From JAXLYX01 sp046351215 (GTDB taxonomy: Bacteria > Myxococcota_A > Polyangia > Polyangiales > Houyiibacteriaceae): 64,000 bases of DNA. The position numbers were made by a program, and so were the translations under genes. The stretch is from positions 62,001 to 126,000 of the forward strand of contig JAXLYX010000016.1 in NCBI GenBank assembly GCA_046351215.1. Reading direction: 5' to 3'. Under the pieces are notes generated by a model that did not search any database, was not told the DNA's origin, and saw only the letters and a program-made list of their open reading frames with translations. Below, in pieces: positions 33,936-43,537 of the stretch (within the stretch, counting starts at the first letter, position 1; every line of letters starts with the position of its first letter).

Positions 33936-33969
33936 ACCCGGCCGATCCGCCTGTTAAGGTTCCCGCCAG

Positions 33970-34926
33970 ATGGACGGGAAGGGAAAGTCGGGCCGGCCCC
34001 GCCGGCTCCGAGCGGCGCTCGGATGCCTCGTCGCCGCGTGGGTGGCCCTGCCGGGGCTCGCCTCCGCCCAGACCGAGGCCCCCTCGGGCGCCACCGTCCC
34101 GACGACGACGAACGCGGACCACGTCCCGGCGACCGACTACCAGACCGGACGCATGGTCGGCATGGGACTCGGCGGTCGCGCGGGCGCCCTGTCGACGAGC
34201 GCCGCCGTGACCAACGCGGCGAACCTCGCGCTGATGCGTCTCTACCACGTCGAGACGATGGTCCAGTACATGCCGGGCGTGAACGCCTGGAGCTTCGGCG
34301 GCGCTTTCGTCGACTCGGTCACGGGCAAGCTGGCCGCCGGCATCGTCTCGCGCGGCATCCTCAGCGCGGGCCGGCTCGGCTACAGCGGCTACGACATGCG
34401 CCTCGCCATGGGCACGGCGCTCTCGAACCAGCTCGGTCTCGGCGTCGGCCTCCGCTACCTGAAGCTCACCTCCGACCGTCACGCGCAGGACGGTCAGCCG
34501 AAGGTGGACGAAGCCAAGGGCTTCACGATGGACGCCTCGTTCCGCCTCACGGCGTTCGAGGGCTTCAACATCGCGCTGCTCGGCTACAACCTCATCCCGA
34601 TGCACTCGTCGCTCGCGCCGCTCCGGCTCGGCGGCGGCGTGTCGTACTCGTACGAGAACGTCTTCGACATCGCCTTCGATCTCCTCGTCGACCTCACGAC
34701 CCGCGACGAGACCTCGGTCGTGCTCGGCGGCGGCATCCAATACCTCGCGGGCGGCGTGGTGCCGCTGCGCGTCGGGTACTCGTGGGACTCGCTGCGCGAC
34801 TGGAGCACGATGGGCGGGAGCATCGGCTACGTCGATCGTCGCCTCTCGGTCGAGGTCGCGATCCGCAAGAGCTTCCACGTCGACGATTCGACCGTGAACT
34901 TCACCTTCCGCTACCACGTGCAGTAG
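33970..34926 (+). CDS. Outer-membrane beta-barrel protein (PorV/UPF0164-like)
   Basis: This is a 318-residue exported protein with a signal peptide (RAALGCLVAAWVALPGLASA, cut before QTEAP). The mature part has alternating amphipathic strands and glycine-rich turns: MGLGGRAGALSTSAAVTNAANLA, AMGTALSNQLGLGVGLRYLK and VVLGGGIQYLAGG, ending FTFRYHVQ. The start resembles FadL-superfamily PorV/UPF0164 proteins, where a conserved asparagine-alanine motif follows the signal peptide. It probably forms an outer-membrane barrel. An intrinsic terminator lies just upstream, so expression may be attenuated or the gene may have a start downstream of it. It converges with the RRM gene. Confidence 0.7.
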   Translation: MDGKGKSGRPRRLRAALGCLVAAWVALPGLASAQTEAPSGATVPTTTNADHVPATDYQTGRMVGMGLGGRAGALSTSAAVTNAANLALMRLYHVETMVQYMPGVNAWSFGGAFVDSVTGKLAAGIVSRGILSAGRLGYSGYDMRLAMGTALSNQLGLGVGLRYLKLTSDRHAQDGQPKVDEAKGFTMDASFRLTAFEGFNIALLGYNLIPMHSSLAPLRLGGGVSYSYENVFDIAFDLLVDLTTRDETSVVLGGGIQYLAGGVVPLRVGYSWDSLRDWSTMGGSIGYVDRRLSVEVAIRKSFHVDDSTVNFTFRYHVQ

Positions 34927-34962
34927 CGGAAGGCGGGCTGGCTGGGGCCGCGCCGGCCGGGC

Positions 34963-35430
34963 TCAGCGCCGGTCGGTCGCCACGTTCACGGCGAGCCGAC
35001 GGCCGTGGAACTCGCTGCCGTCGAGGTTCTCGATGGCGCGGGTGGCGTCGCGGCGGTCGGCCATCGTGACGAAGCCGAAGCCGCGCGGGGCGCGCGTCAC
35101 GCGATCCTTCATGATCACGACCTCGGCGACGTTGCCGTACTGCTCGAAGACGGCACGGAGCGCCTGCTCGCTCACGTCGTCGGCCACGCCGCCGACGAAG
35201 AGGCGCGCCGGGATCGAGGCGGCCGAGCGCTGCACCTGACCGGGATTCTCGAGCGCGGCCATGGCCTCTTCGATCGAGGGGAGGTTCCCCTGGATCTCGT
35301 CGGCGCTGACGATCTCGATCTCGGCGGGGCGCCTGTCGCGCTTCGCGAGCCGACGCTGCTCCTTCTCCTGCCGCTTCTTGGTCTGCTCGGCCTCGCGCTG
35401 GCGCTTGCCGGTTCCGAAATTGCCACTCAC
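34963..35430 (-). CDS. RRM-type RNA-binding protein
   Basis: This is a 155-residue protein with one RNA recognition motif at about residues 74-150: RNP2 is LFVGGV, RNP1 is RGFGFVTM, both with the aromatic residues that stack on RNA bases. The first 70 residues form a basic, Lys/Arg/Gln-rich region (KRQREAEQTKKRQEKEQRRL) probably unstructured or helical. This layout differs from short cyanobacterial and myxobacterial Rbp proteins by its charged extension. The GTG at 35428-35430 follows GAGGTGAGCC. A role in RNA metabolism or cold response is inferred from the family. Confidence 0.88.
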   Translation of the reverse strand: MSGNFGTGKRQREAEQTKKRQEKEQRRLAKRDRRPAEIEIVSADEIQGNLPSIEEAMAALENPGQVQRSAASIPARLFVGGVADDVSEQALRAVFEQYGNVAEVVIMKDRVTRAPRGFGFVTMADRRDATRAIENLDGSEFHGRRLAVNVATDRR

Positions 35431-35596
35431 GGCTCACCTCGGTGGCTGGGGATCGCGGAGATGGGGCGAAGCATCGACTGGGGGTTCGACAACGGTCCTC
35501 CTAGGGGAGTCGACAGCGTGGCACGTTCTCGGCCGGAGCGCTCTTTTGGACTGGATTCCCCTGCGATCTCGCGGGTTGCGAGCAGGGGGGCCGCGC

Positions 35597-36598
35597 TCAA
35601 TGCGGCCGCCGTCCCCTCCGGGCGGGCGTCGTCGGCGTCGAGGGCGTTCCGGCGTCGGCGGCCCCGACCCCGGCGTCGACCGTCGTGGGCGGCGCCGCGC
35701 GGAGCTCGGCGAGCCACGAGGTGGCGAACGTCCGCGCGGCCTCGACCGCCTCGCGGCCGGCGCGGAAGTTCATCTTCCAGAAGCCGTCCTTCTGCTCGAG
35801 GGTCGGATCGACGAAGCGCTGCATCCCGTACTGGAGCTGCAGCTGCGCGTTCCACGGCATGTTCGCCGTGAGGGCGAGGTAGTCCTCGAGGCGGCGCATG
35901 ATCAGCTGGTTCGGATCCGCCGGCACGTCGCGGTCGATCTGGGCGAGCGCCTCGGTCACCGCCTGCTCGCGGTAGCGCGCCATCGTCTCGTCCTGCTGCC
36001 GATCCTGCGCCTGCGTCGCCGGATCGTTCGCCTGCCGCTGCAGATCGCGGAGCTGCCCCTGCATCTGGCGCAGGACTCCCTGGAGCTGGTTGCGCACGTC
36101 GCGCGAGAGCTGCGGGTTCTGCATGTTCTGCTGGAGATCCGCGATGCTCGCCTGCATCTGCGTGATCTGCTGCTGACGCATCTGGGCCATCGACTGCTGG
36201 GGCTCCGGCGTCGCGCTCGCGATGCGATCGGCGCGGTAGTCGGCGTACACGCGGCGGAAGACGTCGGAGGCGAGGATCCGCTTCGCCACGGGTCCGACGT
36301 CGTTGACGAAGCGCACGCGCGCGGCGGCATCGCGGCGGAAGGGAGCGAGGTCGATCGGCAGGTAGGTGCTGCCGTTCGTCACGGCCGAGAGCAGGGTCGA
36401 GAGCGCCTGGTCGTCGTCCATGCCGAGGCGCGTCGCCATGCTCGAGGCGCCCTGCACGGAGCGCAGGGTCCACGGATGCGGCAGCGCGTCGGCGAGCGCG
36501 ATCGGATCCACGATCAGGGCCGCGCCGGCGACACCCGAGAAGGCGAGCGACGCGACGAGGAGGGGACGGACGAAGCGGGGCGCGATGCGTACGGGCAC
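35597..36598 (-). CDS. Exported coiled-coil protein, possible lipase-chaperone-like or unknown
   Basis: This is a 333-residue protein from GTG 36596-36598, preceded by GGAGGT. An N-terminal hydrophobic segment (PLLVASLAFSGVAGAALIV) would export or anchor it. Residues about 145-210 are Gln-rich and predicted coiled coil (MRQQQITQMQASIADLQQNM, GQLRDLQRQANDPATQAQDR). The C-terminus is Ala/Pro/Thr-rich and basic. I do not recognise the family; the title alternative is only an impression from the helical character. It stands alone between the RRM gene and the divergent fadA-fadB operon. Confidence 0.55.
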   Translation of the reverse strand: MPVRIAPRFVRPLLVASLAFSGVAGAALIVDPIALADALPHPWTLRSVQGASSMATRLGMDDDQALSTLLSAVTNGSTYLPIDLAPFRRDAAARVRFVNDVGPVAKRILASDVFRRVYADYRADRIASATPEPQQSMAQMRQQQITQMQASIADLQQNMQNPQLSRDVRNQLQGVLRQMQGQLRDLQRQANDPATQAQDRQQDETMARYREQAVTEALAQIDRDVPADPNQLIMRRLEDYLALTANMPWNAQLQLQYGMQRFVDPTLEQKDGFWKMNFRAGREAVEAARTFATSWLAELRAAPPTTVDAGVGAADAGTPSTPTTPARRGRRPH

Positions 36599-36864
36599 TT
36601 GGACCTCCGACGAACCGGGAGACGATCCCACCCGGCCCGACATCCTACGTACGGCCCCGAGCGGCCTTCCCACAAGCGAGGAGGGCGTCGAGCAGCCCTC
36701 GGATGGGGGCGAATCCTATCACCCCGAAGGCGTAAGCCTGCGCGATCTTTGTGGTTTCTCGCTTCCCACCCCGTTGCGATGAACCTCCATTCAGTCAACA
36801 TGAGGACCCAGCCCCGAGGGGAGCCCGGGGAAGACGGGGCAGTTTGCCCATCGGAGGACGCTCC

Positions 36865-38076
<1,212 letters not shown>

Positions 38077-38116
38077 ACGAGCCCTCCCAAGACCTTTCCA
38101 CCGTGCGAGATCTCCC

Positions 38117-40282
38117 ATGACCGAACAGACCGCCATTCGCTACGAGAAGGACGCCGAGGGCATCGTCACGCTCACGCTCGACGACCCGAACCAGTCCGCG
38201 AACACGATGAACGAGCTCTACCAGGCGTCGATGAAGCGCGTGGTCGAGCGCCTGTACGCCGAGAAGGACTCGGTGAAGGGCGTGATCGTCACCTCCGCGA
38301 AGAAGACCTTCTTCGCCGGCGGCGATCTCAAGATGCTGATCCAGGCGACGCCGGAGCGCGCCCAGGAGATGTACGACGAGGTCCGTGACCTCACGCGCCA
38401 GCTCCGCCTGCTCGAGACGCTCGGCAAGCCCGTCGTCGCCGCGATGAACGGCACGGCGCTCGGCGGCGGCCTCGAGATCGCGCTCGCCTGCCACCACCGC
38501 GTCGCGATCGCCGATCCGAAGGCCGAGTTCGGCCTTCCCGAGGCGACGCTCGGCCTGCTCCCGGGCGGCAACGGCATCGTCCGCACCGTGCGCCTGCTCG
38601 GCCTGCAGAAGGCCGTGATGGACGTGCTCCTCCAGGGCACGCGCTTCAAGGCCGAGAAGGCGAAGTCGATCGGCCTGATCGACGAGCTCGTGCCCGACGC
38701 CGCGACGATGATGGCGAAGGCGCGCGAGTGGATCGCGGCGAATCCCTCGTCGAAGCAGCCGTGGGACAAGGACGGCTACAAGATGCCCGGTGGCACGCCG
38801 AGCTCGCCGTCGATCGCGGCGAACCTCCCGGCGTTCCCGGCGAACCTCAAGAAGCAGCTCAAGGGCGCGCCGATGCCCGCCCCGAAGATCATCCTCGCGG
38901 CGGCCGTCGAAGGCGCGAACACCGACTTCGACAACGCGGCGAAGATCGAGAGCCGCTACTTCGTCGAGCTCGCGACCGGCAAGGTCTCGAAGAACATGAT
39001 CAAGGCGTTCTTCTTCGACCTGCAGAAGATCAACTCGGGCGCCGCGCGTCCGAAGAACGAGCCGAAGTTCGAGCCGAAGAAGGTCGGCATCCTCGGCGCC
39101 GGCATGATGGGCTCGGGCATCGCCTACGTGACCGCGATGAGCGGCGTGCAGGTCGTGCTCAAGGACGTCTCGAAGGAAGCGGCCGAGAAGGGCAAGTCCT
39201 ACTCGGAGAAGCTCCTCTCGGGCGCGGTCCAGAAGGGCCGCATGACGAAGGAGAAGGCCGACGGGATCCTCTCGCTCATCCACGCCACGGGTGACGCGAA
39301 GGACCTCGAGGGCTGCGACATGGTGATCGAGGCCGTCTTCGAGAACCGCGACCTCAAGGCCAAGGTCACGCAGGAGGCCGAGGCCGCCGCGATCCCGGGC
39401 GTGCTGATGTGCTCGAACACCTCGACGCTCCCGATCACGGGTCTCGCGAAGGCGTCGAAGGAGCCGAAGAACTTCATCGGTCTCCACTTCTTCTCGCCGG
39501 TCGACAAGATGCCGCTCGTCGAGATCATCATGGGCAAGGAGACGTCGGACGCCGCGCTCGCGAAGGCGCTCGACTACGTCTTCAAGATCCGCAAGACGCC
39601 GATCGTCGTGAACGACAGCCGCGGCTTCTTCACCTCGCGCGTCTTCGGCACCTTCGCGATGGAAGGCGTCGCGATGCTCGCCGAGGGCCTCGCGCCCGCC
39701 TCGATCGAGCAGGCCGCTCTCCAGAACGGCTCGCCGGTCGGCCCCCTCGCGGTGAACGACGAGGTCTCGCTCGAGCTCGGACGCCACGTCCGCGAGCAGA
39801 CCAAGAAGGACTACGCGGCCGAGGGCAAGGCCTACGTCGCGCACCCCGCCGATTCGGTGATCGATCGCATGTGCGACGAGTTCAACCGCAAGGGCAAGGC
39901 CGCGGGCGCGGGCTTCTACGAGTACCCCGCGGGCGGCAAGAAGCACCTCTGGTCGGGCCTCTCCGCGGCGTTCGTGAAGAACGCGGCGCCGAGCGAGGCG
40001 GACTTCCAGGACATGAAGGACCGTCTGCTCTACATCCAGTCGATCGAGACCATCCGCTGCCTCGAGGAGGGCGTCCTCCGCTCGGTCGCGGACGCCAACA
40101 TCGGCTCGATCATGGGCATCGGCGCGCCGCCCTGGACCGGCGGTCTGCTCCAGTACGTGAACTACGTCGGCCTGCGTGCGTTCGCGCAGCGCTCGGCGGA
40201 GCTCGCGAAGAAGTACGGCGACCGCTTCGCTCCGCCCAAGCTCCTGCTCGACATGGCGGAGAAGGGCGAGACCTTCCAGTGA
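38117..40282 (+). CDS. fadB: Fatty acid oxidation multifunctional alpha subunit (enoyl-CoA hydratase/3-hydroxyacyl-CoA dehydrogenase)
   Basis: This 721-residue bifunctional enzyme performs hydration and dehydrogenation in beta-oxidation and pairs with the thiolase encoded just upstream. The N-terminal crotonase domain (about 1-300) has AMNGTALGGGLEIALACHHR, with the oxyanion-hole glycines, and AEFGLPEATLGLLPGGNG with its Glu. The NAD-binding motif GILGAGMMGSGIAYV begins near residue 324, and the dehydrogenase catalytic His is in GLHFFSPVDKMPLVEI. A C-terminal 3HCDH helical repeat follows. Domain order and size fit FadB/FadJ; which of the two cannot be decided, so the symbol is a best guess. 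Confidence 0.9.
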   Translation: MTEQTAIRYEKDAEGIVTLTLDDPNQSANTMNELYQASMKRVVERLYAEKDSVKGVIVTSAKKTFFAGGDLKMLIQATPERAQEMYDEVRDLTRQLRLLETLGKPVVAAMNGTALGGGLEIALACHHRVAIADPKAEFGLPEATLGLLPGGNGIVRTVRLLGLQKAVMDVLLQGTRFKAEKAKSIGLIDELVPDAATMMAKAREWIAANPSSKQPWDKDGYKMPGGTPSSPSIAANLPAFPANLKKQLKGAPMPAPKIILAAAVEGANTDFDNAAKIESRYFVELATGKVSKNMIKAFFFDLQKINSGAARPKNEPKFEPKKVGILGAGMMGSGIAYVTAMSGVQVVLKDVSKEAAEKGKSYSEKLLSGAVQKGRMTKEKADGILSLIHATGDAKDLEGCDMVIEAVFENRDLKAKVTQEAEAAAIPGVLMCSNTSTLPITGLAKASKEPKNFIGLHFFSPVDKMPLVEIIMGKETSDAALAKALDYVFKIRKTPIVVNDSRGFFTSRVFGTFAMEGVAMLAEGLAPASIEQAALQNGSPVGPLAVNDEVSLELGRHVREQTKKDYAAEGKAYVAHPADSVIDRMCDEFNRKGKAAGAGFYEYPAGGKKHLWSGLSAAFVKNAAPSEADFQDMKDRLLYIQSIETIRCLEEGVLRSVADANIGSIMGIGAPPWTGGLLQYVNYVGLRAFAQRSAELAKKYGDRFAPPKLLLDMAEKGETFQ

Positions 40283-40394
40283 GGTGACAGCCCGGGCACG
40301 CGAGGCGTGCTCGGTACGTCGGGACGCCCCGTCGGCCGCGAGGTCGGTGGGGCGTCTTCGTTCCGTCCTCCGCGCGCCGCTCGTCCGCGCTCCC

Positions 40395-41309
40395 TCAGGC
40401 CGCCTTCGTCGCCGCGATCCTCCGCGCGCCCCAGAGATTCACCACCAGCCCTCCGAGGACCAACGCGGCGGCCGCGAGCTTCCACGGGGGCATGGGCTCG
40501 TGCAGGAAGAGAGCGGAGGCCGTGATGCCGAAGATCGGGACGAGGAGCGCCGTGGGCGCGATGGTCGAAGCGGGGTAGCGCGCGAGGAGGAAGCTCCACG
40601 CGCCGTAGCCGAAGAGGGTGTTGCCCCAGGCCTGCCAGAGCACGGCGAGCCAGACGTTTTGGCCGGCGTTCGCGCATCCCTCGCGGACCGCCGCCCATCC
40701 GTCGACGAGCAGCGAGAGCAGCGCGAGCGGGACGATGGCGAAGGCGCTCGACCAGACGACGTAGGCGAGCATGCTCACGCCGCGTGCGGAGGCGGAGACG
40801 AGGTTTCCGTACGCCCACGACAGGGCCGCGAGGAGCACGAGGCCGAGCCCGAGCGGCGTGGTGGTCGCGTCGGTGAACGCGAGGACGAGGCCGATGCCGA
40901 GGGCCGCGAGCAGCACGGCGACGAGCTGGTAGACCTGCGGGAGCGCTCGAGCCCGTCGCATGGCGATCGCGATCGTGAAGAAGACCTGCGACTGGATCAC
41001 GAGCGAAGCGAGACCCGGCGAGATGTGCCCGCGCATCGCGAGGTAGAGCAGGCCGAACTGCCCGACGCCGATCGCGAGCCCGTAGGACGCGAGGTTCCGG
41101 AGCGCGATGGCGGGCCTAGGCACGAAGAACGCGGCCGGGACGAAGGCGAGCGTGAACCGGAGCGTGGCCATCGCGAGGGGCGGCAGGTCGCGGAGCGCGA
41201 CCTTGATGACGACGAAGTTGCTGCCCCAAACGGCCACGACGGCGAGGGCGAGCAGGAGATGGAGAGCGCTCGGGACGGCGGGGGCGTCTCTCGGGTCGTG
41301 GCGGTCCAT
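40395..41309 (-). CDS. EamA-family (DMT superfamily) transporter
   Basis: This is an inner-membrane drug/metabolite transporter of 304 residues with ten hydrophobic helices in two EamA repeats. The first starts LLLALAVVAVWGSNFVVIKV and contains PPLAMATLRFTLAFVPAAFF, the conserved helix 2 pattern. The second repeat begins near LGLVLLAALSWAYGNLV. Closest in look to EamA, which exports cysteine pathway metabolites, but substrate is not assignable. ATG 41307-41309 follows CCAGGATG. It lies 96 bp downstream of a LysR gene on the same strand and may be co-transcribed with it. Confidence 0.85.
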   Translation of the reverse strand: MDRHDPRDAPAVPSALHLLLALAVVAVWGSNFVVIKVALRDLPPLAMATLRFTLAFVPAAFFVPRPAIALRNLASYGLAIGVGQFGLLYLAMRGHISPGLASLVIQSQVFFTIAIAMRRARALPQVYQLVAVLLAALGIGLVLAFTDATTTPLGLGLVLLAALSWAYGNLVSASARGVSMLAYVVWSSAFAIVPLALLSLLVDGWAAVREGCANAGQNVWLAVLWQAWGNTLFGYGAWSFLLARYPASTIAPTALLVPIFGITASALFLHEPMPPWKLAAAALVLGGLVVNLWGARRIAATKAA

Positions 41310-41405
41310 GCGGGCATCCTGGAGCCGGAGCGCGGTCGAGGCACGGTTCCGCGGACGCAATTCGCTTCCTACACCGTGTAACGAGTCCGTCGCGGACGGC
41401 CGGCC

Positions 41406-42320
41406 TCAGCGGCCGATTCGTTGCTCCAGCAAGAAGTCGACGAAGGCCTTCACTCGCAGCGGCAGCCGCCGCGAATGGGGGTAGAGGACGTTGAAGGGCC
41501 GCGTGGCGCCCCGCGTCTCGGGGAGGACCTCGAGGAGCCGGCCGTCCGCGAGCGCGTCCTCCACGACGAAGCGGTAGGTCTGGAAGATCCCGAGGCCGGC
41601 GAGCGCGAGCGTGACACCGCCGAGCACGTCGTCCGCGCAAGCGATCGCGCCGTTCGTCTCGACGGGCAGCTCCCTCCCGCCGACGTGGAGCGGCCAGGGG
41701 ATCCGCCGCCCGCTGCTCGGCAGCTCGAATTGGATGCACTCGTGCTCCGCGAGCGAGGCGACGTCCTTCGGCATGCCCGCGCGCGCGAGATACGCGGGCG
41801 CGGCGATCAACACGAGCTCCGCATCCTCGAGCTTGCGAACGACGAGCGTCGAGTCCGGTTGCGAACGGACGCGGATCGCGAGATCGAAGTCCTCCTCGAA
41901 GAAGTCGATGTTCCGGTTGCTCAGGTGGACGTCCACCCGGATGCCGGGGTAGCGCGCGTGGAAGGCGCCCATGCGTGGGAGCAGGCGGTGGTGTCCGTAG
42001 GTCGTCGGCACGCTGATGCGGACCCGCCCGGTCGTCGCGGTCTGACGGCCCCCGATCTCGCGCTCGGCATCGGCGAGGTCCGCGAGCGCCCGGCGGCAAC
42101 GTTCCGCATACGCCTGCCCGGCCTCCGTGAGGCGGAGGCTGCGCGTCGTGCGGACGAAGAGACGCGCGCCGAGCCGCTCTTCGAGCCGCGCTACCGAACG
42201 GCTGACCGCCGCGGGGGTGACCTTCGCCGCCTTGGCCGCGGCGGTGAAGCTGCCGAGCTCCGCCGCGGCGCAGAAGAGCTCGAGGCTGCCGAGCTGCACG
42301 TCGTCGAAGTGCCGATGCAT
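41406..42320 (-). CDS. LysR-family transcriptional regulator
   Basis: This is a 304-residue LysR regulator. The winged helix at residues about 10-65 has LELFCAAAELGSFTAAAKAA, then VTPAAVSRSVARLEERLGARLFVR with the recognition helix, then TRSLRLTEAGQAY. The effector domain follows (GRVRISVPTTYGHHRLLPRM). It belongs to the common subgroup controlling an adjacent SDR or transporter. It is divergent from the SDR-tautomerase genes across a 184-bp gap with a short dyad (42338-42349) and upstream of the EamA gene on its own strand. Effector unknown. Confidence 0.92.
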   Translation of the reverse strand: MHRHFDDVQLGSLELFCAAAELGSFTAAAKAAKVTPAAVSRSVARLEERLGARLFVRTTRSLRLTEAGQAYAERCRRALADLADAEREIGGRQTATTGRVRISVPTTYGHHRLLPRMGAFHARYPGIRVDVHLSNRNIDFFEEDFDLAIRVRSQPDSTLVVRKLEDAELVLIAAPAYLARAGMPKDVASLAEHECIQFELPSSGRRIPWPLHVGGRELPVETNGAIACADDVLGGVTLALAGLGIFQTYRFVVEDALADGRLLEVLPETRGATRPFNVLYPHSRRLPLRVKAFVDFLLEQRIGR

Positions 42321-42337
42321 CCGATTGATTACGTCAT

Positions 42338-42349
42338 GGAATGAATTCC
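42338..42349. promoter_or_regulatory. Short dyad near LysR start, possible operator
   Basis: GGAATGAATTCC has five-base arms around GA and lies 18 bp upstream of the LysR start in the divergent LysR/SDR intergenic region. LysR sites usually follow T-N11-A and are longer, so this is weak. Confidence 0.25.
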
Positions 42350-42504
42350 TTGCGCAAGCAACCGTTTACGCCCGTTCCCGGAAAGACCAAGCTCTCCTCG
42401 TCCTCCGCACGAACCCGCGAAGACGCGCTCCCACCGACGGGAGGGCCGTCCACGGGAGCCTCGTCACGGATCGTCGCCCCGCGTCGCGGGGCAGGAGCGT
42501 CGTC

Positions 42505-43245
42505 ATGTCCGTCCGGAACCCCCTCACCGCCGTCGTCACCGGAGCCTCGAGCGGCATCGGCCTCGCCGTCTCCCGCGCCTTCCTCGAGCGCGGAGACCGC
42601 GTCGTCGGCAACGCACGCAGCGAGGAGCGGCTCGCCCGCGCGGCCGAGACGCTCGGCGCGGGCTCGCGCTTCGTGCCCGTTGCCGGCGACATCGCCGATC
42701 CGTCGACCTCGACCCGCCTCTTCGCGGCGGCGGAGGCCGCGTTCGGAGGCGCCGACGTCCTCGTGAACAACGCCGGCATCTTCCTCGCGAAGCCCATCGT
42801 CGACTACTCGCGCGCGGACGTCGACGCGCTGCTCGATACGAACCTCCGCGGCTTCGTCCATGCGACCCAGGAAGCCGTGCGGCACATGGTCGCGCGCGGC
42901 GGAGGTCACATCGTCAACGTCACGGCGAGCATCTCGCTGCAGCCGCAGGCGAGCGTGCCGGCCTCGCTCCCGATCCTGATCAAGGGTGGGATCCAGCAGG
43001 CGACGAAGGCGCTCGCCGTCGAGCTCGCGGCGCAGAAGATCCTCGTCTCCGCGGTGGCTCCCGGGATCATCGACACCCCGCTCTACACGCCCGACATGCA
43101 CGCGTTCCTCCGCACGCTGCAGCCCGCGGGCCGCATCGGCGCGGCGCGGGAGGTCGCGAACGCGGTCCTCTACCTCGCCGACGCGACGTTCACGACCGGC
43201 GTCGTGCTCCCCGTCGACGGCGGCATGAGCGCCGGCCGCCACTGA
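42505..43245 (+). CDS. Short-chain dehydrogenase/reductase with non-classical active site
   Basis: This is a 246-residue SDR. The cofactor motif TGASSGIGLAVSRAFLERGD begins near residue 12, and NNAGIFLAKP follows. The catalytic segment reads SLPILIKGGIQQATKALAVE: the Lys is present but the position four residues before it, normally Tyr of YxxxK, is Pro. The Ser of VNVTASIS remains. So it may be a non-classical SDR or bind without reducing. GCAGGAGCG precedes ATG 42505. It is divergent from the LysR gene and followed by a tautomerase gene, a common LysR-controlled arrangement. Confidence 0.85.
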   Translation: MSVRNPLTAVVTGASSGIGLAVSRAFLERGDRVVGNARSEERLARAAETLGAGSRFVPVAGDIADPSTSTRLFAAAEAAFGGADVLVNNAGIFLAKPIVDYSRADVDALLDTNLRGFVHATQEAVRHMVARGGGHIVNVTASISLQPQASVPASLPILIKGGIQQATKALAVELAAQKILVSAVAPGIIDTPLYTPDMHAFLRTLQPAGRIGAAREVANAVLYLADATFTTGVVLPVDGGMSAGRH

Positions 43246-43300
43246 GTCGCGTCCCGGGCTGAACGCCCCATCCATCGATCCGAAGAAGAAGAGGAAGACG

Positions 43301-43522
43301 ATGCCCTACGTCCTGATCCAGATCACCGACGAGAACGTCACGCGCGAGAAGAAGCTCGAGCTCGTGCGCGGCACCACCGAGCTGCTCGTGCGCATCCTCG
43401 ACAAGGACCCGGCGACGACCTTCGTCGTCATCGACGAGGTCTCGACCGACAACTGGGGAGTCGCGGGCGAGCTCGTCACCGACCGACGGCGAAGGGCGGC
43501 GGAGCCGCGCGATGGTCGCTAG
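43301..43522 (+). CDS. 4-oxalocrotonate tautomerase-like small enzyme
   Basis: This is a 73-residue protein of the 4-oxalocrotonate tautomerase family. It starts MPYVLIQITDENVTREKK; after Met removal Pro1 would be the catalytic base, as in the family. The usual core length is about 60, so the basic C-terminal tail (TDRRRRAAEPRDGR) is an extra. ATG 43301 is preceded by a purine-rich AAGAAGAGGAAGACG. It lies 55 bp after the SDR gene and is probably in the same LysR-controlled unit. The real substrate is unknown; isomerisation of an enol or stress-linked tautomerase are usual. Confidence 0.85.
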   Translation: MPYVLIQITDENVTREKKLELVRGTTELLVRILDKDPATTFVVIDEVSTDNWGVAGELVTDRRRRAAEPRDGR

Positions 43523-43537
43523 CGATCCGGCGCGAAC

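Larger units (their letters stand above)
33327..33969. other. Non-coding region upstream of dnaA; rival oriC candidate
   Basis: No gene is seen in these 643 bases. It contains a perfect DnaA box TTGTCCACA (33374-33382) centred in an 18-bp palindrome, a weaker TTATCCCCT (33354-33362), and GTGTCCACA just inside dnaA (33308-33316). A patch rich in GGATCC/GGGATC-like words lies at 33735-33805. The right end holds the 38-bp element, a possible -10 and an intrinsic terminator. Fewer DnaA-box-like sites are visible here than upstream of dnaN, so the origin assignment is open. Confidence 0.4.

Noticed and set aside
33499..33957. Small open frames in the dnaA upstream region
   Set aside because: No domain, poor starts, and overlap with DnaA box, 38-bp element and terminator; better read as non-coding.
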